Shown here piece by piece: positions 1 to 7,612 of a stretch of DNA of 19,851 bases; position 1 is the first letter of the stretch; the number at the start of each line of letters is the position of its first letter. Position numbers and translations under genes: made by a program. The stretch covers positions 1 through 19,851 of the forward strand of contig JAXJRB010000003.1 in assembly GCA_036310845.1 (NCBI GenBank). The letters run 5' to 3'. The DNA comes from COE1 sp036310845. Lineage in GTDB: Bacteria > Bacillota > Clostridia > Lachnospirales > Lachnospiraceae. Below the pieces are notes generated by a model. It saw only the letters and a program-made list of their open reading frames with translations, was not told where the DNA came from and made no database searches.

Positions 1-867
1 ATCTATCGACATCGGAATCGTTGCATTTGAAGTTGCTGTTGAGAAAGCAAATCCCATAACAGGCGCAAATTTCTTGATAAACTTCACCGGATTGAGTCTT
101 GTGAAAATGAACAGCAAAATCTGATATATGACAAAACACTGAATCACTAATGCAAGCGTTACGCTACCCATGTATTTAATCATTGGCTTGAATGCTGCAA
201 ATCCAACGGTTGCAAAGGTTCTTGATATCAAGCAAAATACACCGATTGGTGCAAGCTTCATAACCGCCATTGTCATTTCCATCATCACATCATTAAACTG
301 ACTGAAAAATGTTGCAACTACATCTGCCTTGCTACCAAGCTTTGCCAGCATGACACCAACAAATAGAGCAAACACAATAATAGGAAGCATATCACCATTT
401 GCCATCGCTCCAATTGGATTCTTCGGAATGATATTCAACAAGGTATCCACAATACTTGTACTTGATGCACTGTTTGACACCTCTGCTACCTGTATCGCAT
501 CCATATCCAGTCCAATCCCCGGATTAATAACAGATGCTGTTGTAAGAGCTATGATTACCGCAAGTGCTGTTGTCGCAATATAAAAGCCTATCGTCTTTAT
601 CCCAACCTTACCAAGACTCTTGGTATCTCCGATTGCCATACTACCGCACACCAAAGAGCAGAATACCAACGGTACAACCAACATCTGCATCAATCGTATA
701 AAGCCTTGTCCTACAACATAAAATATACCTTCTACTAATATGGTATTTTTAAAATAACTTTCCGGCATCCAATAGTGAATCGCTACACCGACTAATGCTC
801 CCACAATGAGTGAAATAAATATCGTTGTGGAAAGTCCTAGTTTCTTCTTTGCCTTCTTTTCCGTCAT
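1..867 (-). CDS. Dicarboxylate/amino acid:cation symporter (DAACS family), 3' end outside window
   Basis: Sodium- or proton-coupled uptake carrier for C4-dicarboxylates or acidic/neutral amino acids in the cytoplasmic membrane. The reading frame is open from an ATG at 867 to the window edge, giving 289 N-terminal residues of a family usually 400-430 long. The N-terminus is basic (MTEKKAKKKLGLS), followed by hydrophobic spans typical of the family: GQGFIRLMQMLVVPLVF (scaffold TM2 region), GMVIAIIAL-like helices, and near the cut the HP1 re-entrant hairpin with its small-residue tip FSTATSNATIPMS. The HP2 hairpin and the NMDGT motif of TM7 would lie beyond the edge. A GGGAGG sits 9 nt upstream of the ATG. 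The start shares one base with the stop of the upstream reductase gene (TAATG), so the two are translationally coupled. Substrate cannot be told from this part. Confidence 0.9.
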   Translation of the reverse strand, partial: MTEKKAKKKLGLSTTIFISLIVGALVGVAIHYWMPESYFKNTILVEGIFYVVGQGFIRLMQMLVVPLVFCSLVCGSMAIGDTKSLGKVGIKTIGFYIATTALAVIIALTTASVINPGIGLDMDAIQVAEVSNSASSTSIVDTLLNIIPKNPIGAMANGDMLPIIVFALFVGVMLAKLGSKADVVATFFSQFNDVMMEMTMAVMKLAPIGVFCLISRTFATVGFAAFKPMIKYMGSVTLALVIQCFVIYQILLFIFTRLNPVKFIKKFAPVMGFAFSTATSNATIPMSID

Positions 868-1712
868 TATTCGATTCCTCCCTTTTCCTTGATGTACTCC
901 TTCAATGCGGTCTGCCAATCCTTTGGCTCAGGGATTCCTGTCAGTCGAAGCATCATATTGTCAAGTACAGAATATTCCGGACGTAATCCTCCGTCTGCCA
1001 TTACCGGAATAAGCTCTAATTCTTCTGAATATCCTGCATATTCCAATATGGCCTTTGCAAAATCATATCTACTACAGCTTCCCTTACAAACAGCATGATA
1101 AAGTCCATACTCATCATGTTCAATAAAATATCGAACAATCTTTGCCAATTCATCACTACTTGTTGGCACACCATAACGATTTGTCGCTACTTCCATGCTA
1201 GCAACCGTTCCTACCGAACGTAATACTTCATCCACAAAATCTTTTCCAATTCCATAAATCCATGAACTTCTAATAATCACATATCGGTGCATCAATTTTG
1301 TAATAAAGTTCTCTCCTGCTTCCTTTGACTTTCCATAGATTGTCTTTGGATGAGCCTTATCAAATTCGTTATAAGGTCTCTCTGTTACCATATCAAATAC
1401 ATCATCGGTAGACATATGAATTAACTTAGCATGAATCTCTGATGCCGTTAACACGATATTTCGAACACCAATGGCATTTACCTTATATGCTTCATCAACA
1501 TGCTCCTCACAATATCCAACATTTGTCAAACCGGCACAGTTAATCACAACGTCCGGTCTGTTAACATGCATATATTGCTTTACCTGTTCCAAATCCGTAA
1601 TATCTACTTCCTCCTTATCCGTAGTCAGTATCTGATATTCCGTACAATCCAATAATTCTGTCAATGCAGAACCAACGTGTCCATTCGCTCCTGTAATCCA
1701 AATCTTTTGCAT
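867..1712 (-). CDS. RmlD-like NAD(P)-dependent sugar-nucleotide reductase (extended SDR)
   Basis: Extended short-chain dehydrogenase resembling dTDP-4-dehydrorhamnose reductase (RmlD/RfbD), which makes dTDP-L-rhamnose. With the start at 1712 it has 281 residues, the usual RmlD length. Visible are the N-terminal Rossmann motif TGANGHVGSA (residues 7-16), the DVVINCAG segment (54-61), the STDDVFD block (101-107, STDYVFD in classical RmlD) and the catalytic YGKSK (Tyr126, Lys130). The frame runs back to a GTG at 1736, but the ATG at 1712 is preferred: AGGGGG lies 7 nt before it and the Rossmann strand starts right there. No rmlA, B or C genes are in the window, and the only operon partner is a symporter, so the substrate is uncertain; it could belong to the wider RmlD/MAT2B-like group. 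Confidence 0.82.
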   Translation of the reverse strand: MQKIWITGANGHVGSALTELLDCTEYQILTTDKEEVDITDLEQVKQYMHVNRPDVVINCAGLTNVGYCEEHVDEAYKVNAIGVRNIVLTASEIHAKLIHMSTDDVFDMVTERPYNEFDKAHPKTIYGKSKEAGENFITKLMHRYVIIRSSWIYGIGKDFVDEVLRSVGTVASMEVATNRYGVPTSSDELAKIVRYFIEHDEYGLYHAVCKGSCSRYDFAKAILEYAGYSEELELIPVMADGGLRPEYSVLDNMMLRLTGIPEPKDWQTALKEYIKEKGGIE

Positions 1713-1828
1713 ATTCGTACCCCCTATCCTTATCACTGTTAACTATTTCCTTTTCAAGCCTTTTCTAACACTGCTGAAGTTTTATATAAATGTCCTATTC
1801 TACACCTTCAACATATATATAAATAAAA

Positions 1829-1848
1829 CGAAAAGGGCAGTCCTTTCG
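1829..1848 (-). terminator. Terminator-like hairpin in the leader of the reductase-symporter operon
   Basis: Read on the minus strand, a 7-bp stem (CGAAAGG pairing with CCTTTTCG, one G-U pair) is followed directly by TTTTATTT. It lies about 115 nt upstream of the reductase start and downstream of the candidate promoter at 1880-1908, where it could act as an attenuator. The stem is short, so it may instead be a weak terminator or chance. Confidence 0.35.
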
Positions 1849-1879
1849 ACCCCCCTCACGTTTCCAGGTTGACATAATA

Positions 1880-1908
1880 ACTTTACTATACTGTAAGTTT
1901 ACTGTCAA
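1880..1908 (-). promoter_or_regulatory. Candidate promoter with direct and inverted repeats
   Basis: Minus strand: perfect -35 TTGACA (1908-1903), 17-nt spacer, -10-like TAAAGT (1885-1880, 4 of 6 consensus). The promoter lies inside an imperfect palindrome with outer arms GTTGACA/TGTCAAC (1868-1874 and 1903-1909). The spacer also carries two direct repeats AGTAAA(C/G)TTA with a 16-bp period. This suggests regulated expression of the reductase-symporter pair through a roughly 170-nt leader. Confidence 0.45.
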
Positions 1909-1979
1909 CTTCTTCCACATATTATCATTTGTAACTCATATTAATAGCCATGTTCTTTCCATAACCTGCGAACTTTACA

Positions 1980-2037
1980 GGTGCTTTTAGCACCTTGCAC
2001 AGGCACAAAGTCGCGTGTGAAAAATTTATTTTTCACA
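1980..2037 (-). terminator. Two stem-loops after the GH31 gene; probable 3' end signal
   Basis: Just past the GH31 stop is a hairpin with arms GTGTGAAAA/TTTTCACAC (about 2014-2037). About 20 nt further on is a second perfect hairpin, GGTGCT-AAA-AGCACC (1980-1994). Neither has a clean U-tract on its own, but the first stem is A/T-rich on both sides. The layout (GC hairpin, short linker, AT hairpin) resembles the element at 15544-15592, so a dispersed intergenic repeat is an alternative. Confidence 0.4.
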
Positions 2038-4008
2038 CTATTCTGCATACATATCATATGATGCCCCAGCATAGCCTATCATCTTCATAGTAGCATAATT
2101 AATCTCTTCCACAGACTGAGCCACATCAACAACAGGAATACACTTGTCTTTTTTAATAAACATTGGAACCTCATTTAGTGCAACATCAATATAATGATTA
2201 CCTGCTGGCATAATTTCCTCATAGACGCTTCCATCCGGCAAGAACTTTACAAACTTCATTTCTTCCGGTAAATATACAAATCTTCCCGTTGCATTCTGTG
2301 TATAAACAGGTGCAATCATAACTTCGTTACCAAGCATGAGCTGATCTTCTGTTTCTACTGCACGTCTATCATTTGGATAAACAAATCCCAATGGCTTAAA
2401 ATACATGTCGTCCTGTGTTGCTGCCTTCATAAATTCACTATACAAATATGGAATCAGGCGATAACGCACACCAATTACATGTCTAAAATCCTCAATGTGC
2501 TCAAACTGATAGCATTCCTGCTCTCTAGTTCCAAGTGCCGCATGGTTACGCATTAACGGTGTAAATACCCCCAAAGCAAGCCAGCGCAATACCAAATCTC
2601 TAGTCGCATGACTTCCAAATCCGCCGAGATCCGCTCCTGTATACAAGAAGCCACACATATTCAGAGAAGGCATCATCTTCAGATTTAATAAAATATGTGA
2701 CCACCAGGACTGATTATCGCCTGTCCAAATTCCGCCATAACGATGCATTCCTATATAGGATGCTCTTGAGAACATTAAAATTCTCTTATCCGGAGACATT
2801 TTTTCAAAAGCCTCTCCAGCTGCTCTTGTCATATTATAGCCATATAGATTATGTACTAAATCATGACGAATCATTTTACCATTTACCTTATGATAAAAGC
2901 GCTTATAATCTTCCGGATTATTCTGTAAACGCTCCATCGCACTCTTTACTTTTACCGGAATCGCATTTGCCTGATTCAGAATATCATCTGTTCCATCTTG
3001 CTGTTCTTCTCCATTTGCATATGCCTTGATAGCCTGATGAAGTGCTTCAATTCCTTCCTTCGAATAGAAAATTGCCGGCTCGTTCATGTCATTCCAAAAG
3101 CCATCAATTCCCAATTCCATTAAGCGAGCATACTTGCTTCCGAACCATTCTCTTGCCTCAGGATTTAAAAAATCTGGAAAATGTGTCCAACCTGGCCATA
3201 CCGCAGCCACAAAATCACTTCCATCCTCACGCTTACAAAAGTATCCCTTTTCTACGCCTTCCTCGTAAATATCATAGCCGTCCTCAATCTTTACTCCGGC
3301 ATCAATGATTGGAATCAAATGGATATTCTGCGCTTTCATCTTCTTTACATACTCTGGGAAGTTAGGAAAACGCTCTTCATTGATTGTGAAGTCCTTAAAT
3401 CTTTCCATATAATCAATGTCCATATAAACCATATCAATTGGAATCTGATTATCGCGATAACCTGCAACAACTTTATCAATATCCTCTGCATTCATATATC
3501 CCCAACGACTCTGGCCGAAACCAAAAGCAAACTTCGGTGGAATATAGCTGCTGCCAATCAGCTTACGAAACTGCTTTGTAACATCATAAGCGGATTCACC
3601 TGTAATTACATAGACATATAAATCTGCTCTTTCACAGCTCACTTTCAAAGTATCCTGTCTAGTATATCCAACATCAAACGTAATCTTACTCGGATAATCA
3701 AAGAACATACCTATATGTTGCTTACCAGATATAATAATAAAGTTATGAGCACCATATAACGATACCTTTTCTTCCGTATGATTTGGATCATCCGCACAAT
3801 TACTTGTATAAATATATCCTCTTTTATTAATGCCTCGATTCGCTTCTCCCAAACCATAAATGACATCTGTGTCATCCATTATGTAAGTAAATGAAAATCC
3901 ATCCCCGATTTCCGTTTTACCAAAATCCATCATTCCCTGTGCAACTTCCACTGGTATCGTTACCGCATCTGTCTCAACCGGTTCACCCAATACATATTTC
4001 TTAATCAT
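2038..4008 (-). CDS. Glycoside hydrolase family 31, alpha-glucosidase-like
   Basis: Cytoplasmic (no signal peptide) GH31 enzyme that releases alpha-linked glucose or xylose from the non-reducing end of oligosaccharides. It has 656 residues. Seen in order: the N-terminal beta-sandwich with GLGEANRGINKRG (about 52-64), the (beta/alpha)8 barrel start PPKFAFGFGQSRWGY, the substrate-binding DMVYMDIDYM (about 192-201), the nucleophile block DGFWNDMNEP (Asp near 307), and the acid/base block GGIWTGDNQSWW (Asp near 431). About 60 residues rich in E/Q/D lie between nucleophile and acid/base. The frame extends to a TTG at 4014, but the ATG at 4008 fits better with AGGAGAGGAAG ending 6 nt before it. Alpha-glucosidase is the best guess; alpha-xylosidase or sulfoquinovosidase activity cannot be excluded by eye. 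Confidence 0.92.
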   Translation of the reverse strand: MIKKYVLGEPVETDAVTIPVEVAQGMMDFGKTEIGDGFSFTYIMDDTDVIYGLGEANRGINKRGYIYTSNCADDPNHTEEKVSLYGAHNFIIISGKQHIGMFFDYPSKITFDVGYTRQDTLKVSCERADLYVYVITGESAYDVTKQFRKLIGSSYIPPKFAFGFGQSRWGYMNAEDIDKVVAGYRDNQIPIDMVYMDIDYMERFKDFTINEERFPNFPEYVKKMKAQNIHLIPIIDAGVKIEDGYDIYEEGVEKGYFCKREDGSDFVAAVWPGWTHFPDFLNPEAREWFGSKYARLMELGIDGFWNDMNEPAIFYSKEGIEALHQAIKAYANGEEQQDGTDDILNQANAIPVKVKSAMERLQNNPEDYKRFYHKVNGKMIRHDLVHNLYGYNMTRAAGEAFEKMSPDKRILMFSRASYIGMHRYGGIWTGDNQSWWSHILLNLKMMPSLNMCGFLYTGADLGGFGSHATRDLVLRWLALGVFTPLMRNHAALGTREQECYQFEHIEDFRHVIGVRYRLIPYLYSEFMKAATQDDMYFKPLGFVYPNDRRAVETEDQLMLGNEVMIAPVYTQNATGRFVYLPEEMKFVKFLPDGSVYEEIMPAGNHYIDVALNEVPMFIKKDKCIPVVDVAQSVEEINYATMKMIGYAGASYDMYAE

Positions 4009-4057
4009 CTTCAACTTCCTCTCCTATAAAAATGTAGAAAACCTATCTTTTTATGAT

Positions 4058-4087
4058 AAAATACTTTTCATTCTTTGTCTATGTCAA
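4058..4087 (-). promoter_or_regulatory. Candidate promoter of the GH31 gene inside the MATE 3' end
   Basis: Minus strand: TTGACA (4087-4082), 18-nt spacer, TATTTT (4063-4058), about 50 nt before the GH31 start. The -35 hexamer is formed by the last two sense codons (TTG ACA) of the MATE gene. This would allow GH31 expression independent of the exporter. Confidence 0.4.
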
Positions 4088-5383
4088 AATCTTCCTATTT
4101 ATCTGATGCAAAGCAATCATTGTTGCTAGAAAAGTAATCAACTCTGCCACTGGAAATGCAAGCCAAACTCCCGTCATCCCGAATAGCTTAGCCATGAAAA
4201 CTGCACTTAGAATAATCGCAACAAATCCTCTCAATATTGAAGTGAAAAATGCCATTTTGGCGTCTTCTACGGCACTTAAAAAACCAGTTCCTAAAATATT
4301 AATGCCTGCAAACAAAAATCCTATGAAATAAAGTCGAATTCCTCTGATTCCATATGCTGCGAGTACCACATCCTGCTCACTGTTAAAAATAGCAACAATA
4401 TTTCCCGCAAAACACCATACCGTTCCAACAATAATAAGTGCCAGCACCAACGAGGTCACGACTCCCATTCTAAGAAGTCTTTTTACCGCATCCTTTTCTC
4501 CTCTTCCATAATATTCACTAATCAAAGGTTGCGCCCCCTGTGACACACCATTAAATACCGAAATTGCTACCAATGATGTATTCGCCACCACTCCATAGGC
4601 AGCCACTCCAATGTTTCCTGCAATCGATAAAATCAGCATATTGAAAATAATCGTAGTTACACCGGAAGAAATCTCTCCTACAAATGCTGATATACCTAAC
4701 TGACAGGATTGGAGCATTTTCTTTACTGAAGGCACTCCCCAGTGCAAACAGATCGTACTCTTTTTTGAAAAAAAGTGCACACAACAGATTAAAATGCCTA
4801 TGATTGGCGAAATTGCTGTTGCAAGAGCAGCCCCTACCATACCTAAGCCTAAAGGAAACATCAGTACGTAATCCATCACAATGTTAAACAAACTACTTAC
4901 TACCGTAGCAGTCATAGCTACAGAAGGAGCTCCATCATTTCTGACAAATGCATTACAGATATGATTCCACATAAAGAATGGTGCAAATAACATAAAAATT
5001 CTAGTATATGGTGTTCCTACCTTTACAATTATTTCATCACCACCTAAAGCACGAATAAGCTGTTTTGGGAAAATCCATCCGCTTATCATAAATACTACAC
5101 TTATGAACAACGCAAACATGATTGCATTAGAAAAATACATTTCTGCACTTTTTTCCCCTTTAGCCTTTAAAATCTTAAAGCGAATTGCCGAACCCACGCC
5201 AATCATTGCTCCAATTGCATAAATCAAACTATATAACGGCAGGACAAGATTCAATGCCGTTATGCCATCTGCCCCCTCTGCCAGTGATATAAAGAAGGTA
5301 TCCGCAAGAATATAAAGAGAAATTCCTACCATACCTAAAATGTTTTGAGATACATACTTGCCAAACTGTCCTCTTACTGTCAT
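4079..5383 (-). CDS. MATE family efflux transporter
   Basis: Multidrug and toxin extrusion type antiporter in the cytoplasmic membrane, exporting an unknown compound by Na+ or H+ exchange. It has 434 residues, slightly shorter than the usual 440-460, with about 12 hydrophobic helices in two homologous halves. Typical are the first helix with ILADTFFISLAEG (residues about 26-38), LNLVLPLYSLIYAIGAMIGVG in helix 2, NAFVRNDGAPSVAM, and the second-half repeat with GVSQGAQPLISEYYGRGE. The frame runs back to a TTG at 5410; the ATG at 5383 is chosen because GGAGG lies 4 nt before it (short spacing) and family members begin near this point. An ATG at 5401 is an alternative. The same-strand GH31 gene follows 70 nt downstream. 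Substrate unknown. Confidence 0.9.
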   Translation of the reverse strand: MTVRGQFGKYVSQNILGMVGISLYILADTFFISLAEGADGITALNLVLPLYSLIYAIGAMIGVGSAIRFKILKAKGEKSAEMYFSNAIMFALFISVVFMISGWIFPKQLIRALGGDEIIVKVGTPYTRIFMLFAPFFMWNHICNAFVRNDGAPSVAMTATVVSSLFNIVMDYVLMFPLGLGMVGAALATAISPIIGILICCVHFFSKKSTICLHWGVPSVKKMLQSCQLGISAFVGEISSGVTTIIFNMLILSIAGNIGVAAYGVVANTSLVAISVFNGVSQGAQPLISEYYGRGEKDAVKRLLRMGVVTSLVLALIIVGTVWCFAGNIVAIFNSEQDVVLAAYGIRGIRLYFIGFLFAGINILGTGFLSAVEDAKMAFFTSILRGFVAIILSAVFMAKLFGMTGVWLAFPVAELITFLATMIALHQINRKILT

Positions 5384-5576
5384 ACTTCCTCCAAACCACA
5401 TCTTTACCAAATCTTAACTTCATCCTATAATCGCCATTTTAAGCGGTTTTCCAAGGCTTTTATCATATTCTCATAGAAAAAGGGCAATTGCAACCCCTAA
5501 CCGCTTCTGCTAGAATACATTTGTGCAAAAGCATTGAATATATTACTTAACAATTTATATTAAGGATGGTTTTCTT

Positions 5577-5984
5577 ATGAAACAGTGGCAACAGAAAAAA
5601 AGCCTATGCTTTTTCCTAATAATAGGTATACTGTTTCTTGGAGTGTGCGCTGAAAATATTCAGGCAGATTCCTTTTTTTCGTATGAAAGCTCCACTCACT
5701 CTGCTTCTCCACTTCTTTCAGGCGAAAGAACCACTCTGACCACACAGGAATATTTGGTATCAAATATTTCGAAAGATGAATGTATTACTAATTCCAATCA
5801 GGTTATTCCTCGTTCTTTCATTCGCAACAGCAAGGGTACAGCCCTATGTCTTTTATTTGTGGATCTTCTTCCACTGATCTTTCCATTAATACAAACATCG
5901 TCCGATGACGAGCTCACCAATGAGTCCTATTTTAGTACGATTATAATCAATTACATCCACCACAAGGACGGTAAAAAAGCATAA
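5577..5984 (+). CDS. Unrecognised membrane-anchored or secreted protein, 135 aa
   Basis: I do not recognise a family. The N-terminus has two lysines then a hydrophobic core (SLCFFLIIGILFLGVCA, residues about 9-25), consistent with a signal peptide; possible cleavage follows NIQA. A standard lipobox is not present (FLGVC has Val at -1). The middle is rich in Ser/Thr/Asn, then a second hydrophobic span (LCLLFVDLLPLIFPLI, about 91-106), and a basic tail ending HHKDGKKA. So it is either a two-span membrane protein or a processed protein anchored near its C-terminus. AAGGA lies 10 nt before the ATG. It is the first gene of a plus-strand group with a 40-residue membrane protein and a PhoU-like protein, ending at the terminator at 6901-6939. 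It diverges from the MATE gene. Confidence 0.7.
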   Translation: MKQWQQKKSLCFFLIIGILFLGVCAENIQADSFFSYESSTHSASPLLSGERTTLTTQEYLVSNISKDECITNSNQVIPRSFIRNSKGTALCLLFVDLLPLIFPLIQTSSDDELTNESYFSTIIINYIHHKDGKKA

Positions 5985-6018
5985 GTCCTATACAAGAATA
6001 GCACATCGGTTTATTTTG

Positions 6019-6067
6019 TTGCGCATTTATGCTTCATTTCCTCTTTTTGATGCGCATAAATACGCAA
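6019..6067 (+). promoter_or_regulatory. Long inverted repeat just upstream of the 40-aa gene's ribosome binding site
   Basis: Arms of 13 nt (TTGCGCATTTATG at 6019-6031; CATAAATACGCAA at 6055-6067) match at 12 of 13 positions, with a 23-nt pyrimidine-rich loop. It ends only 4 nt before the AGGAGG at 6072. There is no U-tract after it, so a terminator is unlikely. It may be an mRNA processing or translation-control hairpin, or a protein operator. Confidence 0.45.
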
Positions 6068-6084
6068 GAATAGGAGGTCAAAAC

Positions 6085-6207
6085 ATGTTTGAAAATATCA
6101 TATTTGCTTTTTTAGTCATTATTGCAATTGCTTCCGGCATCTGGGTATGGTGGCTTGAAAATCATGAATCAAATTCTAAAAAAAATTCAACAGAACAGGA
6201 AGGATAA
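6085..6207 (+). CDS. Small single-span membrane protein, 40 aa
   Basis: A 40-residue protein with an excellent ribosome binding site: AGGAGG 7 nt before the ATG. Residues about 4-23 form one transmembrane helix (IIFAFLVIIAIASGIWVWW) with an aromatic belt at its end. A short polar tail rich in Glu, Asn, Ser and Lys follows (ENHESNSKKNSTEQEG). The N-terminus is acidic (MFEN), so by the positive-inside rule the tail is probably cytoplasmic. The stop codon touches the GTG start of the next gene, so the two are translationally coupled. I infer it is a membrane partner for the soluble PhoU-like protein. No cysteines are present, arguing against a FeoB-associated type. Confidence 0.75.
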   Translation: MFENIIFAFLVIIAIASGIWVWWLENHESNSKKNSTEQEG

Positions 6208-6861
6208 GTGGTAATTGCTATGACATTAGCACAAGCACTCTTTGTCTCAGATGATATTCTTGAAAATATACTTTCATTGGAGACCTTAGTTTGTAGTATG
6301 CCAACTAATTATATAAAGGGAAAACACAAATTACTCCAGGCAGAAAATATCAGCAGTCAAATTAACAAAAAGCTTATACTATTGAAGAAATACTTGAAAT
6401 GCCTTTCTTATAGTACATTATCCTACAGCGATGGCTATACTGCGGAAAGGCTACTGCAAAGTATTGATGAATTACGTATCATTACCGAACACTTATTACA
6501 TATTGCAAAAGTTTCGAAAGCAATAAGTAAGCTAAAATCACCGCTGTCCTTTACTGCACAGAGAGAGCTGGATGCATTATTAGATCGCATTAACGTCATT
6601 TTACGAACCTTACAGGATGCATTTCTAAAAAGTAATGCTATTACCAGCAAGTGGATGTTAAGACAGGATACCGTCATTCAAGAACAAATTAAGGGTGTAA
6701 AGAAAAATCATATCGAAAGACTTCGTAATGGAACATGTAATATTGAAACGGGCATGTGTTTTCTTGATTTACTCAATGATTATGCACAAATTTCTACCCA
6801 CTGCACCGCATTGTTTCATGAAGAATTTATTATAGACTACTTGGAAGAAAGAAAAGGTTAA
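6208..6861 (+). CDS. Standalone PhoU-like domain protein (resembles the C-terminus of Na/Pi cotransporters)
   Basis: A 217-residue, all-helical, soluble protein without membrane segments. Its C-terminal part (residues about 167-200) has the pattern H-I-E-R-L-R-N-G-x-C-x-x-E-x-G-x-x-F-x-D-L-L-N-x-x-x-x-I-x-x-H-C. This is the conserved last helix pair of the PhoU-like domain fused to NptA/YjbB-type Na/Pi cotransporters. The N-terminal half (about 15-95) looks like a first three-helix repeat, with SIDELRIITEHLLHIAK as its last helix. In known transporters this domain follows about 300 residues of membrane helices, which are absent here. The start is GTG at 6208, directly after the preceding stop, with GGAAGG 4 nt before it; the ATG at 6220 is an alternative without a good site. 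A role in phosphate or anion transport control is inference only. Confidence 0.75.
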   Translation: MVIAMTLAQALFVSDDILENILSLETLVCSMPTNYIKGKHKLLQAENISSQINKKLILLKKYLKCLSYSTLSYSDGYTAERLLQSIDELRIITEHLLHIAKVSKAISKLKSPLSFTAQRELDALLDRINVILRTLQDAFLKSNAITSKWMLRQDTVIQEQIKGVKKNHIERLRNGTCNIETGMCFLDLLNDYAQISTHCTALFHEEFIIDYLEERKG

Positions 6862-6900
6862 TTACTCCGTTACACTCTTTTGAAATCTGCCCCTAAAGGC

Positions 6901-6939
6901 GCAAAAAGGAAGCTGGCTTGCTACCAGTTTCCTTTTTGC
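6901..6939. terminator. Strong bidirectional terminator between convergent genes
   Basis: A 16-bp stem (arms 6901-6916 and 6924-6939, one G-U pair) with a 7-nt loop. Its base is A/T-rich (GCAAAAAGGAA/TTCCTTTTTGC), giving a T-run in either direction. It lies 39 nt after the PhoU-like gene and 7 nt after the end of the convergent ABC permease gene, so it serves both. Confidence 0.88.
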
Positions 6940-6946
6940 CATGATA

Positions 6947-7612
6947 CTAATATTCTCTTTTCTCAACTGCTCTGATACTAATGCCTGTTGATATCAAAAA
7001 ACAAATAATCCAGCCTATAACTACTACAAGTATAATATAGAACGGCTTTAATCCTTGCATAAAGAAAAGCATTCCTTGAAACCACTTTTGCAATGTTTCT
7101 TCACCAAACATCATCTTCCCTGCTCGCACAGCTATAAATGCAATGCCCATAATAGCAATAACCATTCCCATCAAAACCATTCTTCCATTTTCTCCGCCAT
7201 ACTTTAGCTGTACAGGAATCATAAGCATTTGAAACAGAGAGGTGATAACTAAGAATACAAACGCCATTTCTAATGTTTTCACGATTGTACCACTGTTCAT
7301 TACACAACAAAACAAGGTTGCTAATGTACATCCAATGAAACTACATCCAAAAGAAAACACATATTTTTCAAGGGCATAGGTACTTCTCTTAATCGGCATT
7401 GTCATGAGAAACATAACACTCTTATCAAATTCATCAATTGATATCGTTGATAAGACAAGCGTACTACTTAACATTGTTACAAAAGAGATTATAAATCCTT
7501 CCATATCATCTTCCTGCAAAAAAAAGACAAATACGATTATGCATAATAGAATTCCTATTAATTTTCTATTTTTAAACGTAAGACAAAAATCCTTCATCAA
7601 TAATCCTTTCAT
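6947..7612 (-). CDS. ABC-2 type transporter permease
   Basis: Membrane subunit of an ABC transporter, 221 residues with about six hydrophobic segments (for example KLIGILLCIIVFVFFL, FIISFVTMLSSTLVLSTISI, FYIILVVVIGWIICFLIS). After the second helix it shows FDKSVMFLMTMPIKRSTYALEKY, the short cytoplasmic signature of small ABC-2 permeases found with YtrA-type regulators (ABC2_membrane_5-like). It starts at an ATG overlapping the ATPase stop by 4 nt (ATGA), with AGGAG 7 nt upstream, so the ATPase and permease are coupled and very likely form one complex. In the family such pairs export antimicrobial peptides or respond to cell-wall stress; the substrate here is unknown. Last gene of the GntR-ATPase-permease operon. 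Confidence 0.87.
   Translation of the reverse strand: MKGLLMKDFCLTFKNRKLIGILLCIIVFVFFLQEDDMEGFIISFVTMLSSTLVLSTISIDEFDKSVMFLMTMPIKRSTYALEKYVFSFGCSFIGCTLATLFCCVMNSGTIVKTLEMAFVFLVITSLFQMLMIPVQLKYGGENGRMVLMGMVIAIMGIAFIAVRAGKMMFGEETLQKWFQGMLFFMQGLKPFYIILVVVIGWIICFLISTGISIRAVEKREY

Larger units (their letters stand above)
1713..2037. other. Gene-free 325-bp intergenic region with promoter, leader hairpin and 3' hairpins
   Basis: I find no convincing coding frame here. The half next to the reductase gene is its presumed leader, containing an attenuator-like hairpin (1829-1848) and a repeat-rich promoter (1868-1909). The other half, next to the 3' end of the GH31 gene, holds two stem-loops (1980-2037) that probably end or protect the GH31 transcript. 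The stretch in between is AT-rich and featureless. Confidence 0.6.

Noticed and set aside
329..583. An 84-codon plus-strand open frame inside the symporter region
   Set aside because: The minus strand here encodes an unbroken DAACS symporter; the plus frame is its shadow.
3181..3621. A 146-codon plus-strand open frame opposite the GH31 gene
   Set aside because: It lies wholly antisense to a clearly conserved GH31 coding region, has no ribosome binding site and its composition is that of a complementary-strand shadow.
5534..5561. TTGAAT-16-TATATT as promoter of the 135-aa gene
   Set aside because: The start of transcription would fall after its Shine-Dalgarno, so it cannot be the right promoter; no better one was found.
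6208..6861. Frameshifted Na/Pi cotransporter (PhoU tail as a broken gene)
   Set aside because: The 1 kb upstream encodes no NptA-like membrane domain in any frame, and the gene has a coupled start, so an intact standalone gene is more likely.
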